Origin: Candidatus Eiseniibacteriota bacterium
Lineage (GTDB): Bacteria > Eisenbacteria > RBG-16-71-46 > CAIMUX01
Length of the DNA stretch: 64,000 nucleotides
Reading direction: 5' to 3'
Assembly: GCA_903844735.1 (NCBI GenBank)
Contig: CAIMUX010000131.1
Location: 103,092 to 167,091 of the forward strand
Below are positions 6,586 through 15,375 of the stretch, piece after piece. A program made the position numbers and the translations under genes. Under the pieces are notes generated by a model that saw nothing but the letters and a program-made list of their open reading frames with translations, was not told the origin of the DNA and made no database searches. Within the stretch, counting starts at the first letter, position 1, and each line of letters starts with the position of its first letter.

Positions 6586-9500
6586 TCACGCGCCCAGGGC
6601 GATCGGGGCCGCATCGGGTGGTGACTTCGCGGAGCGAAAACGTCTCGGCGCCGGAGCCGAGACCGCGGGAACTCCAAAGATATCCTGGCTGCGGAAGGAG
6701 ACCCGACCGCTCGTCTCGATCCGCATCCGCTCGGGTCCCACAGCCTCGGCGAGAGCCCGCAGAACCTCTGCGGTGGGGCTGACCCGGACCTCGCGCGGCC
6801 GGACGATGACCCCGCCCAGCAGACGAGCATCCACGTGGAGATAGACAAGACAAGTTCCGGATCCGATGGCCAGAGCCGAACGGATCCGCTCTAGCCGCTC
6901 CGCCTCCCAGGAAGTCGAGATTTGCAGGTGGATAGCCACCCGACCCATGGTGAGGAGGTCCGCGATTGCCACGGCGTCCTCGAGAATGATCTTCGGCTTC
7001 TGCTGTTCACGGGTGGAGAGCCGTCCCTTGACCAGGAGCGGCCGATCCGCCTCAAGGCCGACGCGACAGCGTTCGAACGCCTCGGAGAAGGCGATGCACT
7101 CCACGGTGCCGGTGAAGTCTTCGATCTGAACAAACGCCATACGGTTTCCTTTCCGGTCGGGGGAAACCTTGATGGAGACCGGAACCCCTCCGAGCGTCAC
7201 TGAGCTGTCGTCGCTCAGCTCATCCAGGCGCTGCACCGAGGTAGCACCTGCCCGTTCCAGGAAGTGACGGTACGCATCCAGAGGGTGACCCGAAACGAAA
7301 AAGCCGAGCGCCTCCTTCTCGCGCCGCAGCAGTTCCTCTCCGCTCCACTCGGAAATCGACGGCAGCGGCGGATCGGCCGGGCGGGCACCCGCGTCGTTCC
7401 CCCCGAAGAGAGAGAACTGCCCCGCCTCACGTTCCCGGCGCCGGCGAGCTGCGCACTCCATGGCGGTGCTGAGCCCTTCCAGCAGCGCCGAGCGAGCCGC
7501 GCCGAAGCCGTCGCACGCCCCGGCGTGGATGAGCGCCTCGAGACACTTGCGATTCACCGTGCCGGGATCGATCCGCTCACAGAGGTCGTACAGGCTGCAA
7601 AACGGGTGTTCCCGGCGCGCGCCCGCCATCGACTCGACGGCGTTATGCCCCACGCCCTTGACCGCGCCGAGCCCAAAACGGATCGCCCCCTCGTGCACGG
7701 TGAACCCATCCGCGGAGAGGTTGACATCCGGCGGGCGAACGCTGATCCCCAGGCGCCGGCACTCGGAGAGAAGCGTCATGACCCGATCGGAGTTGGACAT
7801 TTCCGAGGTGAGCGAGGCGGCCATGAACTCCACCGGATGGTTCACCTTGAGGAAAGCGGTCTGGTAGGCAACCACGGCGTAGCCTGCGGAGTGCGACTTG
7901 TTGAAGCCATAGCCGGCGAAGTGAGCGATCAGGTCGAAGACCTTCGCCGCCGTCGTCTTCGGAATGTCGCGGGACAGCGCGCGCTCCACAAAGCCGGCGC
8001 GCTGCTTGTCCATGATCTCCTGTTTCTTCTTCCCCATGGCCCGCCGCAACAGGTCGGCATCGCCCAGCGAATAACCGGCCAGTGCGGAGGCGATCTGCAT
8101 CACCTGCTCCTGGTAGACAATGACCCCGTAGGTCTCCTTGAGGATCGGTTCGAGGAGCGGGTGCTCATATTGGATGCGCCGGCGGCCGTGCTTCCGCTCG
8201 ATGAAGTCATCGACCATCCCCGACTGGAGCGGCCCGGGACGGTAGAGGGCGTTCATGGCAATGAGATCCTCGAGGACCTCCGGCTGAAGCTTCCGCAGGT
8301 ACTCGGTCATCCCCGACGACTCGAACTGGAAGATCCCCACCGTGTCGCCGCGGCAAAAGAGGGCATAGGTCTCGGGATCGTCCACGGAGAGCGTTTCTAA
8401 GTCCACGACGACGCCACGTTGGCTCAGCATTTCCAGGCAGTCCTGCAGCACCGTGAGGGTGCGCAGGCCGAGAAAATCCATCTTGAGGATGCCGACCTTC
8501 TCACATGCCCCCATGTCGAACTGCGTCGTGACCTCGTTATCCTTGGTGCGGAAAAGCGGCACGTAGTCGGTGAGAGGGGTCGGAGTGATGACGACGCCGG
8601 CGGCATGGGTCGAGGCGTGGCGGGACAGCCCCTCGAGGACTCGGGCGATCTCGATCAACTCGTGGACCCGCGCATCACCGTCGTACTGCGCCTTCAGTTC
8701 GGGTGACTGCGTCAGCGCCTTTTCCAGCGTCATCTTGAGCTCAGGAGGAACCGACTTGGCGATCCGATCGACCTCGAGATAGGGCATCCCCATAACACGG
8801 CCGACATCGCGCACCACGGCGCGGGCCGCCATGGTGCCGAACGTGATGATCTGGCAGACGTTCTGCGCCCCATATTTCTCGACCACGTACTGGATGACCC
8901 GGGCGCGACCCCGGTCGGAAAAGTCGATGTCGATATCGGGCATGGAGATCCGTTCGGGGTTGAGGAACCGCTCGAACAGGAGCTGATATCGGATCGGGTC
9001 GATGTTGGTGATACCGAGGGTGTACGAGACGAGACTGCCCGCGGCCGAGCCACGCCCCGGCCCCACCGGCACGCTCTGACTGCGGGCGTAATTGATGAAG
9101 TCCTGCACGATGAGAAAGTACCCGGCATACTTCATCTGCCGGATCACCCTAAGCTCGTAGTCGAGCCGTTCGCTCAGCTCCGCCGTTCGTTCGCCGTACC
9201 GACGGCGCAGCCCCTCGTCACAAAGGTGGCGCAGGTATTCGTTCAGGTCGGTGAAGGGCGGCGGCGGCGGAAAGTGCGGCAGGAGAAGATTGCCGAACTC
9301 CAGCTCCACCGAACACCGTTCGGCGATCTTCACCGTGTTGCCCAACGCCTCCTCCTGGCCGGGAAAGAGAGCGTACATCTCAGCGGGGCTCTTCAGGTAC
9401 ATCTGGTCCGTGGAGAATCGCAGCCGGTCCTTCTCGTCGCGGGTCTTCCCGGTCTGGATGCACAGAAGCACGTCGTGTGCCGCCGCGTGCTCGGGGCGCA

Positions 9501-10128
9501 AGTAGTGCGTGTCGTTGGAGGCGACGAGCGGCAGCCCGGTCTCGCGGGCGAGATCGATCAGTCGCCGGTTCACCGCCGCTTCGTCGGGAATGCCGTGGTC
9601 CTGCAGCTCAAGATAGAAGTCGCCCGCGAAGACGTCGCGATAGAAGTGGGCCGCGGCGCGCGCCTCATCGTAACGCTCGTAGCGCAGCAGCCGATTCACC
9701 TCACCGTTCAGGCAGGCCGACATGCCGATCAGACCCCCGGCGTGCGCGGCGAGTAGTTCCTTGTCGATGCGCGGTCTGTAGTAGAACCCTTCGAGAAACG
9801 CCTTGCTGGAAAGCTGCAGCAGGTTCAGCCAGCCGGAGCGATCCCGCGCAAGGAGAATCAGGTGGTGGTTCTTCTCCCCCTTCGCAGCCTGGCGATCGTG
9901 GCGAGAGCCAGGCGCAATATAGGCCTCCAGGCCGAGGACGGGCCGAATCCCGCGTTCGCGCGCGGCGGAGTAGAACTCGACAGCGGCGAACATGTTGCCG
10001 TGGTCGGTCATGGCCACCGACTCCATCCCCATCTGCTGCACGGAGTTCATAAGCTCGTCGATCCGACACGCGCCGTCGAGAAGACTCAGGTGGGTGTGGA
10101 CATGGAGGTGGGCGAACGGACTGGCCAC
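6586..10128 (-). CDS. dnaE: DNA polymerase III alpha subunit
   Basis: 1180 residues, the normal DnaE1 length. The N-terminal PHP domain begins FAHLHVHTHLSLLDGACRID. The polymerase core has the catalytic Asp cluster in MPDIDIDFSDRGR (about residues 394-400), the palm/fingers stretch GPGRGSAAGSLVSYTLGI and the helix-hairpin-helix region SAGYAVVAYQTAFLK. The C-terminal OB fold includes VTLGGVPVSIKVSPDRKGN and RMAFVQIEDFTGTVECIAF. It is the replicative polymerase subunit and stands alone between ccmE and a divergent gene pair. No intein or frameshift is seen. Confidence 0.98.
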   Translation of the reverse strand: MASPFAHLHVHTHLSLLDGACRIDELMNSVQQMGMESVAMTDHGNMFAAVEFYSAARERGIRPVLGLEAYIAPGSRHDRQAAKGEKNHHLILLARDRSGWLNLLQLSSKAFLEGFYYRPRIDKELLAAHAGGLIGMSACLNGEVNRLLRYERYDEARAAAHFYRDVFAGDFYLELQDHGIPDEAAVNRRLIDLARETGLPLVASNDTHYLRPEHAAAHDVLLCIQTGKTRDEKDRLRFSTDQMYLKSPAEMYALFPGQEEALGNTVKIAERCSVELEFGNLLLPHFPPPPPFTDLNEYLRHLCDEGLRRRYGERTAELSERLDYELRVIRQMKYAGYFLIVQDFINYARSQSVPVGPGRGSAAGSLVSYTLGITNIDPIRYQLLFERFLNPERISMPDIDIDFSDRGRARVIQYVVEKYGAQNVCQIITFGTMAARAVVRDVGRVMGMPYLEVDRIAKSVPPELKMTLEKALTQSPELKAQYDGDARVHELIEIARVLEGLSRHASTHAAGVVITPTPLTDYVPLFRTKDNEVTTQFDMGACEKVGILKMDFLGLRTLTVLQDCLEMLSQRGVVVDLETLSVDDPETYALFCRGDTVGIFQFESSGMTEYLRKLQPEVLEDLIAMNALYRPGPLQSGMVDDFIERKHGRRRIQYEHPLLEPILKETYGVIVYQEQVMQIASALAGYSLGDADLLRRAMGKKKQEIMDKQRAGFVERALSRDIPKTTAAKVFDLIAHFAGYGFNKSHSAGYAVVAYQTAFLKVNHPVEFMAASLTSEMSNSDRVMTLLSECRRLGISVRPPDVNLSADGFTVHEGAIRFGLGAVKGVGHNAVESMAGARREHPFCSLYDLCERIDPGTVNRKCLEALIHAGACDGFGAARSALLEGLSTAMECAARRRREREAGQFSLFGGNDAGARPADPPLPSISEWSGEELLRREKEALGFFVSGHPLDAYRHFLERAGATSVQRLDELSDDSSVTLGGVPVSIKVSPDRKGNRMAFVQIEDFTGTVECIAFSEAFERCRVGLEADRPLLVKGRLSTREQQKPKIILEDAVAIADLLTMGRVAIHLQISTSWEAERLERIRSALAIGSGTCLVYLHVDARLLGGVIVRPREVRVSPTAEVLRALAEAVGPERMRIETSGRVSFRSQDIFGVPAVSAPAPRRFRSAKSPPDAAPIALGA

Positions 10129-10342
10129 GGGTCCTCCGACTTGCTAACTTCATCCAGAGAAACGAATTGTCTCAGCGAATCCGGCTTTGACGATCTGTAC
10201 CATAGCATGGGAGAACTGCCCGGGGCAACGGCCATGCGATCAGGGTGACGTCCAGCCTAGGGCACGGAAGGCGGAAGTCTCCCCCGTAGGCGAGTCCGGA
10301 TGAGCGCAACCAAGCAGACGCGGCCGAAGGGGCGCGTAGCGT

Positions 10343-10371
10343 TTGACTTGCCCCCGCTCCGATCCTATAGT
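10343..10371 (+). promoter_or_regulatory. sigma-70-type promoter
   Basis: TTGACT (10343-10348), a 17-base spacer, then TATAGT (10366-10371). Both boxes are near consensus in a very GC-rich background. It lies 54 bases before the ATG at 10426 and should drive the two-gene unit 10426-11810. Confidence 0.8.
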
Positions 10372-10425
10372 GCCGCCCGGGACCGCAGAGCCTGGGTCGG
10401 ACTCGGCCTGGAGAGGAGGCACGGA

Positions 10426-10938
10426 ATGACACGCGGAGACCGCCGGCGCAGGCGGTGGGCTCATCTCCTCTGGGTAGTGCCACTCATGGTGACGAGCGGG
10501 CCGTCCGTCTCATCGGCACAAGCGGGCGGCGAGCGAATCCTCATCGTGGCCAAGAATGCCGTCTACGGCGGGGCCACGGGTTTGCTCCTCGGCGGCGTCC
10601 TGACCCTGGTCGTCCCGTCGGAGAGCCGTGACGACATGGTTCGTTGGGGCGTGGTCCTCGGAACGTTTGCGGGGTTCGGCTACGGTCTGTACGAGGCCCG
10701 GGGACAGAAGGATGGGTTCAGTGAGCGCGTCCAGGCCCGCGCCGACGCCCGGTTCCAGACTCGTCTCGCCGCGCGGGACGAGGCCGGGATCGCTGCGACG
10801 CGAACGACCGCCAGGCAGGGAGGATCGATCCCGAGGGGCCGGACCCCAGTGATCCGTTTCCCAGAGAGTCCACGGTGTTGGAGAATCGAGGAACGGTCGG
10901 AGCCCGCCACGGGCGGGACCACGGGGAGGACGTCATGA
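10426..10938 (+). CDS. small exported glycine-zipper-like membrane protein
   Basis: 170 residues from the ATG at 10426, with a perfect AGGAGG six bases before it. A signal peptide (RRRRRWAHLLWVVPLMVTSGP ending SSAQA) is followed by two Gly-rich hydrophobic segments (AVYGGATGLLLGGVLTLVV and WGVVLGTFAGFGYGLYEA) that could pair in the membrane as a glycine-zipper hairpin, then a basic, low-complexity tail. No family is recognised. Its stop overlaps the next start (ATGA), so the pair is co-translated from the promoter at 10343. Confidence 0.7.
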   Translation: MTRGDRRRRRWAHLLWVVPLMVTSGPSVSSAQAGGERILIVAKNAVYGGATGLLLGGVLTLVVPSESRDDMVRWGVVLGTFAGFGYGLYEARGQKDGFSERVQARADARFQTRLAARDEAGIAATRTTARQGGSIPRGRTPVIRFPESPRCWRIEERSEPATGGTTGRTS

Positions 10939-11810
10939 TCAACCGCAAGACCGGCAGCAAGACCGTTCCATCCGCAAGAAAATCGCCCGGCCGCGGCGCG
11001 CCGGCCAAGATCGCTCGGGGCCACGCTGCAACCCCGGCCGTGAAGAAGAAGGTAGTGGCACGCCCCGCGACGCTGAAGCCGGCTCTGCGGACCAAGGCCA
11101 CCCCGACCAAGCCCGCGCCGACCAAGCCCACGCCGACCAAGCCCGCGCCGACCAAGCCCACGCCGACCAAGCCCACGCCGACCAAGCCCACGCCGAAGCC
11201 GTCGCCGGCGGCATCCCGTCGGCCGGCTCCCCCGACCCGGGTGGTGGTGACCTCTCGCGACGACGACTCCCGCCGGAGAATCCAGGTCCTTGAACAGGAA
11301 AGGGCGGAACTACGGAACCTAGGCAATCAGATGAGGGCGGAACTTGACTCCGCGCTGGCCGAAGCGGACCGGTTGCGTGAGCACCTGCGAGAGCAGATGC
11401 GCGACCTGGAATCGACGCAGAGGCAGCAGGTGAAGGCGGAGCCGAGCCCGGCGAGCCCGGGCGGATTCGACCCGGCCGTCGATCTCGACGAGGAAATTCC
11501 CGCGGTGCCCGATGATGACCTCGATGAAACCGCTGGATTCTTCGACCGCATGGACGAAATCCGCGCCCGACGCAACGAACTCGATCGCGAACGGAACGAT
11601 CGCGAGTTGGAACAGTCGGACCAACCGTTCTGGATGATCTGCCCGAAGTGCGGCGATCTGATGGAGGAGTCCGAGGGCGAAAACGTGAAGCTGGAGCGGT
11701 GCGAAAACTGCGGTGGGCTGTACCTGGACCGGGGCGAGGTAGACCTGATCCTCAGCCTCTGCGTCGGGCCCGACGCCTATCGGCGGCTCCACAACATCAT
11801 GAAATTCTGA
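10935..11810 (+). CDS. zinc-ribbon protein with Thr-Lys-Pro repeat linker and coiled coil
   Basis: 291 residues. The order is a basic, Ala/Lys-rich head; seven TKP-(A/T)-P repeats (about residues 53-87); a coiled coil (RRIQVLEQERAELRNLGNQM ... EADRLREHLREQMRDLE); an acidic linker; and a C-terminal zf-TFIIB-type zinc ribbon (CPKCGDLMEESEGENVKLER then CENCGGLYLDRGEVDLIL) with all four Cys. Such ribbons occur in bacterial proteins of unknown function; the basic repeat head suggests nucleic-acid or surface binding, which is inference. GGGGAGGA precedes the ATG. The 3' end overlaps by 34 bases the end of the opposing damaged DUF438 gene. Confidence 0.75.
   Translation: MINRKTGSKTVPSARKSPGRGAPAKIARGHAATPAVKKKVVARPATLKPALRTKATPTKPAPTKPTPTKPAPTKPTPTKPTPTKPTPKPSPAASRRPAPPTRVVVTSRDDDSRRRIQVLEQERAELRNLGNQMRAELDSALAEADRLREHLREQMRDLESTQRQQVKAEPSPASPGGFDPAVDLDEEIPAVPDDDLDETAGFFDRMDEIRARRNELDRERNDRELEQSDQPFWMICPKCGDLMEESEGENVKLERCENCGGLYLDRGEVDLILSLCVGPDAYRRLHNIMKF
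11091..11195 (+). repeat. seven 15 bp tandem repeats encoding TKP(A/T)P
   Basis: Six near-identical copies of ACCAAGCCC(A/G)CGCCG from 11106 to 11195, preceded by one diverged copy at 11091. Alternating A/G at one position gives alternating Ala and Thr. The copy number is likely to vary by slippage without breaking the frame. Confidence 0.9.
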
Positions 11811-12414
11811 CCCGTTGGTCCCGATAGACCCGAAGGAAACGGGACGAAGGTGAGGTCCATCGGAAGGGTGCCGAAGAGCCCGCGGAGCTGGGCGAAGGAA
11901 AGCGCTTCGAGCGACATCGGCAGGAGGATCGATTTCTCCTTGCGGATCATCTCCTCCAACGCCGCGGCCGCGGGCTCTCCTGCCGTCGTCCCGACGAGGC
12001 GCAGGTCAAGCGCAGTCAGAATCTCAGTCCGGAGGGCCTCGTCCAACGCGCGTCCGGCAGCCCCACAAGCGCGTTCGCGGCACTCGCGCATCCGCTGCGC
12101 CGCCGCCGCCTCGTTCTCGCGCCGGAAGGTGTCGACCGGGTGCCCGGGGAGCAGTTCGCGCTTCGGCGGCTCCTCCAGGGTCTCGCCCAGGACCGACGAG
12201 TGGAGGTCGCACATCTCCATCCCTTCCTCGGCCGGCATCCCCTCGGCCATCAGCTCCTGATCGAGGGCCGCGATCTCGTTGGCATCGACGGCACGCACCA
12301 GGGTCGTCAGTCGATCCCGAACGCCGGCGACCGGCGCCCCTCTGCGTGCAGATCCTTGATGATTCCCTTCTGGATGCCGAGCCGCCAAGCTCGGTTGTCG
12401 ATCAGTTCGCTCAT
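11777..12414 (-). pseudogene. damaged DUF438 (PAS/hemerythrin-type) gene
   Basis: From the ATG at 12414 the frame reads MSELIDNRAWRLGIQKGIIK DLHAEG, the expected start of a DUF438 protein, then hits a stop after about 35 codons. The rest of the family sequence (VRDRLTTLVRAVDANEIAAL, ELMAEGMPAEEGMEMCDLHS, GHPVDTFRREN) continues in another frame. Adding one base in the CCCC run at 12338-12341 (GGGG on the coding strand) restores the join. Downstream, the hemerythrin part is shortened, and after LFGTLPMDLTFV the usual D-x-x-x-x-V PAS continuation is lost, replaced by unrelated residues that run into the zinc-ribbon gene. Several lesions make a real pseudogene likelier than a lone sequencing error. 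Confidence 0.75.
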
Positions 12415-12440
12415 GATTCCATTCCGTGCCTGGCCGGGAT

Positions 12441-13385
12441 CTAGCGGTGAAGGTCCTCACCACCGAGCCACCGGCGGATCATGGTCGTGATCTCGGCGAC
12501 ACCCTCTCCACCGTCGACGCGGAAGGTGATTTCGCCGCCCGGCTCCAGGAGAAGCCAGCCGGGCACGCGGTCGAGCCCGAGAGCATCTGGGAGATCGGGG
12601 GACGAGGCAAGGTCGGAGCGACCGAGGAGAGAACGCAGGTCACGGTTCGGTGCGCCGCCGACGACGAACCGATCCGTCCCGATCGCGACGATGGGCCGCA
12701 TCGCAGGCGCAGGATTCGGGGTTCCCGCCCCCCCGGCAGTCAACGTCGTCCAGACTTCTTCCATCAGGGCCACGCGCTGCATCGTGCACTCACAGCCGAC
12801 CGACGTGGTGAGGAGGAGCGCCGCCCGCTTCCCTCCGCCCGCCGCGCGGATCGCCGGAAGGATGGCCGCCGCGTCGTCGCCGAGAGCGCGGGCGTCACTG
12901 GCCAAGATCGCGATCGTGTCGGCGGCAGCCGAGTTGCCGGCAACAGGCGCATTGTCGGCGCCTGCCAGCCTGTCGACACCGGCCGGCTGGTCGGCAGACA
13001 ACGGCGAATCGGTAAGCAGTGCGAGGCGCGACCAGGCCTCGGCTGCTCCGCTCACCAGAAGCTCCCACTGCTCTCGCAGGAGCTGCGCCGTCACGCGCGT
13101 GTTTGATGCCTCGAGAGCCGCTGCATTCCACCCGATCGCTAGGGCTTGCACTTCGGCCGCAGGCCAACGAGCCGGATCCTCGCCCGCGGAGACGACAAGC
13201 GCCGCCTGCTCCCGTGCAGCCACCTGGAAGGCCGGGAATGATCCAGCGTCGGAGGAGGCAGCCTGGACCGGTCGGACTATGTAGGAGAGGCCACCGAGCA
13301 GCGCGCCCAGAAGAATTCCGCACCGGACGCCGGGGGCGATCCACCGTGTCGGGACGGTATCGGCATACTGCGATCTCGTGATCAT
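12441..13385 (-). CDS. exported thioredoxin-fold-like protein with a C-x-C motif
   Basis: 314 residues from the ATG at 13385 (GGAGAGG upstream). A membrane segment (GVRCGILLGALLGGLSYIV) acts as signal or anchor. The middle is helical; the C-terminal half resembles a thioredoxin-like fold: strand GGKRAALLLTTSVG, then C-E-C-T in the active-site position, the helix MQRVALMEEVWTTL, a strand RPIVAIGTDRFVVG, and GLDRVPGWLLLEPGGEITFR where the Val-Pro resembles the cis-Pro loop. It is the last gene of the arsR-trx-trx-ccdA run, 32 bp after ccdA, so a thiol-redox or metal-handling role at the periplasmic face is inferred. Confidence 0.6.
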   Translation of the reverse strand: MITRSQYADTVPTRWIAPGVRCGILLGALLGGLSYIVRPVQAASSDAGSFPAFQVAAREQAALVVSAGEDPARWPAAEVQALAIGWNAAALEASNTRVTAQLLREQWELLVSGAAEAWSRLALLTDSPLSADQPAGVDRLAGADNAPVAGNSAAADTIAILASDARALGDDAAAILPAIRAAGGGKRAALLLTTSVGCECTMQRVALMEEVWTTLTAGGAGTPNPAPAMRPIVAIGTDRFVVGGAPNRDLRSLLGRSDLASSPDLPDALGLDRVPGWLLLEPGGEITFRVDGGEGVAEITTMIRRWLGGEDLHR

Positions 13386-13417
13386 CGGCGCCCTCTCCTT
13401 CTCTCTTTGCCGGTTCT

Positions 13418-14119
13418 CTAGAACGAAGTCCACACCATCCACGCCCCACCCAGAAGAATCAGAACCCCGCAGCCCCGGCGCATCCACGCCGCCGCCCGCG
13501 AGTGGTTCCCCCAGTCAAGGATTCGCTGGACTCGCGCCCCCGCCGTCCCGGCCGCCACGATGACGGCACAATGCCCGACGCCGTAGGCGGTGAAGAGCAG
13601 TACCGCCAGCACCGGATTGCTCGAGCCGACACGAAACGTCACGCCAAGCACCGGCGCCAGAAAAGCGAAGGTGCAAGGGCCCAACGCCAGTCCGAAGACA
13701 AGGCCGAGAACGAGCGCGCCGACGTAGCCGCGCCGCGCCCCCGCCGATGGCCCACGCGCGGCCAGCGGCAACGGGATGACTCCAAGCAAGTGCAGCCCGA
13801 CCACCAGGAAGATCGCGGCCACGACCCAGTTCCCCACCGGCCCGATGTCGCCCAGCATCCGCCCGAAGGCCGCCGTCAGCACGCCGAGGAGCGCGATGGT
13901 AACCAGAATCCCCGCGGCGAACAGGAGCGAAAGCCGGAAGGCGCGGCCTGTGCCGATGCCGGGCTGCACGCCAAGGAAGCCGACGATGAGTGGGATGCTG
14001 GCCAAGTGGCAGGGGCTGAGGAGCACGCTGACCACACCCCAGGCGAATGCGCCGGCCAGCGCCACCGGTGCGGAGGCCGAGACGGCCTTCGTCAGAGTTG
14101 CAAATAGCTCGCCGATCAT
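13418..14119 (-). CDS. ccdA: CcdA/DsbD-type thiol electron-transfer membrane protein
   Basis: 233 residues with six membrane segments. Each inverted half carries its conserved Pro-Cys: LLSPCHLASIPLIVGFLG in helix 1 and LGPCTFAFLAPVLGVTF in helix 4. The CcdA family passes reducing equivalents from cytoplasmic thioredoxin across the membrane to periplasmic thiol proteins. The ATG overlaps the stop of the thioredoxin lipoprotein (ATGA), which is its natural partner. It may also serve the cytochrome c apoprotein thiols of the ccm system 7 kb away. Confidence 0.88.
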   Translation of the reverse strand: MIGELFATLTKAVSASAPVALAGAFAWGVVSVLLSPCHLASIPLIVGFLGVQPGIGTGRAFRLSLLFAAGILVTIALLGVLTAAFGRMLGDIGPVGNWVVAAIFLVVGLHLLGVIPLPLAARGPSAGARRGYVGALVLGLVFGLALGPCTFAFLAPVLGVTFRVGSSNPVLAVLLFTAYGVGHCAVIVAAGTAGARVQRILDWGNHSRAAAWMRRGCGVLILLGGAWMVWTSF

Positions 14120-14670
14120 CGAGCCGCGCCGCCCGCCTTCACTCCCATGAGAGAGAGCTGGGCCGAGATCGCGTCGCGCTCGAGAAACCCCTCGTGGCGC
14201 GCGATCTCCTTTCCCTGGGCGTCGAGAAAGACCTGGGTGGGGATCACGCGGACCTTCCAACGGCGCCCAAGGGCGGGATCCTTCTGCACATCCAGCTTCT
14301 CGACGACGAGCCGCCCGGCGTAGGCCTTGCCCACCTCTTCCAGGATCGGAGCCATCTGCCGACAGGGAATGCACTTCTCGCCGCCCAGTTCAACGAGGCG
14401 CGGCAGTGGCGTGCCGTCGGAGGCTCTCACCGGTACCGACCCGGCATCCCCGGGCAGGGCCTCACCCGGCGGTACCGCTGCCTTTCCGGAGGCGGCGCCG
14501 CCGGCGGTGCTCTTCCGCTCGCCGGAGCAACCCGCAACGACGCCGAGGATCAGCAAAGACAAGAGCAAGCGCATGAGTCGGCGCCCAAGCAGGGGCGGCA
14601 AACGGGTTGCGCGATCGCCCTCGTTGCGGGACGCGCCCCGGCCGTGCCCGCATGGAGAAGAGGCTTTCAT
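14116..14670 (-). CDS. thioredoxin-domain lipoprotein
   Basis: 184 residues from the ATG at 14670, whose start overlaps the upstream stop (ATGA); an internal ATG at 14574 would give 152 residues beginning directly with the lipoprotein signal (MRLLLSLLILGVVAGC). Neither start has a strong Shine-Dalgarno. The lipobox V-V-A-G-C puts it on the outer face of a membrane. After an Ala/Gly linker comes a thioredoxin domain with the active site EKCIPCRQMAPILEE and the cis-Pro in VRVIPTQVFLD. It is probably reduced by the CcdA encoded next. Confidence 0.85.
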   Translation of the reverse strand: MKASSPCGHGRGASRNEGDRATRLPPLLGRRLMRLLLSLLILGVVAGCSGERKSTAGGAASGKAAVPPGEALPGDAGSVPVRASDGTPLPRLVELGGEKCIPCRQMAPILEEVGKAYAGRLVVEKLDVQKDPALGRRWKVRVIPTQVFLDAQGKEIARHEGFLERDAISAQLSLMGVKAGGAAR

Positions 14671-14966
14671 GCCCGATCCCCTTCCACTGTATCGCCCGCT
14701 GTGCCCACTGCGGGGGCCGTGCCACCCTGGGCAGCGGCGGCAATGATCTTCTTGATCTCCTCGACACTCGGAACGCGGCCGGCGATCCGGACCGCGCCGT
14801 CGATCACCAGCGCGGGCGTGATCATCACGCCGAACGCCATGATCCGCTCGATCTGCTCGATCTTCTCTACAAGCGCATCCGAGCCGCTCTCGGCGACCGC
14901 CTGCTGCACATGCTCGGCGGTCTTCTTGCACTTCATACATCCCGGGCCCAGCACCTGGATCAACAT
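14667..14966 (-). CDS. small thioredoxin-like protein (TM0996/MJ0307 type)
   Basis: 99 residues from the ATG at 14966 with GGGAGG seven bases before it. The single small thioredoxin fold has the C-x-x-C GPGCMKCKKTAEHV near the N-terminus and the cis-Pro in GVMITPALVIDG, typical of the 'redox-active disulfide protein 2' family. It is cytoplasmic, so it could feed electrons to CcdA. It lies 34 bp after arsR and overlaps the lipoprotein gene, in a cassette order (ArsR, small thioredoxin, CcdA) seen in other bacteria. Confidence 0.88.
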   Translation of the reverse strand: MLIQVLGPGCMKCKKTAEHVQQAVAESGSDALVEKIEQIERIMAFGVMITPALVIDGAVRIAGRVPSVEEIKKIIAAAAQGGTAPAVGTAGDTVEGDRA

Positions 14967-15000
14967 CGTAACCTCCCTGCCCACCGCGTCGCCGCGGCCT

Positions 15001-15369
15001 TCACCGCTTGTCCTCGGCAGTCCGTTCCCCTCTTTCCAATCGCCTTCCTCCGCGCCGTTCCTTCAGAACCGACGCCGCACACCCAAAGAAACTCATGATG
15101 CACGGCGTGAGCAGCCGGTAGATGACGCTGTTCCCATCCCGCCGGTCCTCTACGATCCCGTGGGCCCGCAGCAGAGCGAGATGCTTGGAGACGGTGGTCT
15201 GATCCGCCGCGATCATCTCGACCAGCTCTCCAGCCGTACACTCACCCCGACTCAGCCGGTCCACGATCATGAGGCGGGTCTCGTGGGCCAGCAACTTGAG
15301 GAGTCGGGCGTGCCGACGATAGACATCCTTGCTGGAGAGGGTCATGGCTTGCGATTTCGTCGGCGTCAT
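15001..15369 (-). CDS. ArsR-family winged-helix repressor
   Basis: 122 residues from the ATG at 15369, or 114 from the one at 15345. The winged helix is standard: LLKLLAHETRLMIVDRLSRG, the recognition helix AADQTTVSKHLALLRAHGIV and the wing EDRRDGNSVIYRL. Cys residues lie in GECTAGE and in LLTPCIMSFFGC, so sensing could use metal or thiol chemistry, but the classic ELCVCD arsenic site is absent. It heads the redox operon and likely represses it through the overlapping promoter at 15376-15404. No Shine-Dalgarno is found at either start. Confidence 0.9.
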   Translation of the reverse strand: MTPTKSQAMTLSSKDVYRRHARLLKLLAHETRLMIVDRLSRGECTAGELVEMIAADQTTVSKHLALLRAHGIVEDRRDGNSVIYRLLTPCIMSFFGCAASVLKERRGGRRLERGERTAEDKR

Positions 15370-15375
15370 GGGGAT

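Noticed and set aside
7264..8400. 378-codon + strand frame inside dnaE
   Set aside because: Antisense to conserved DnaE; no independent support.
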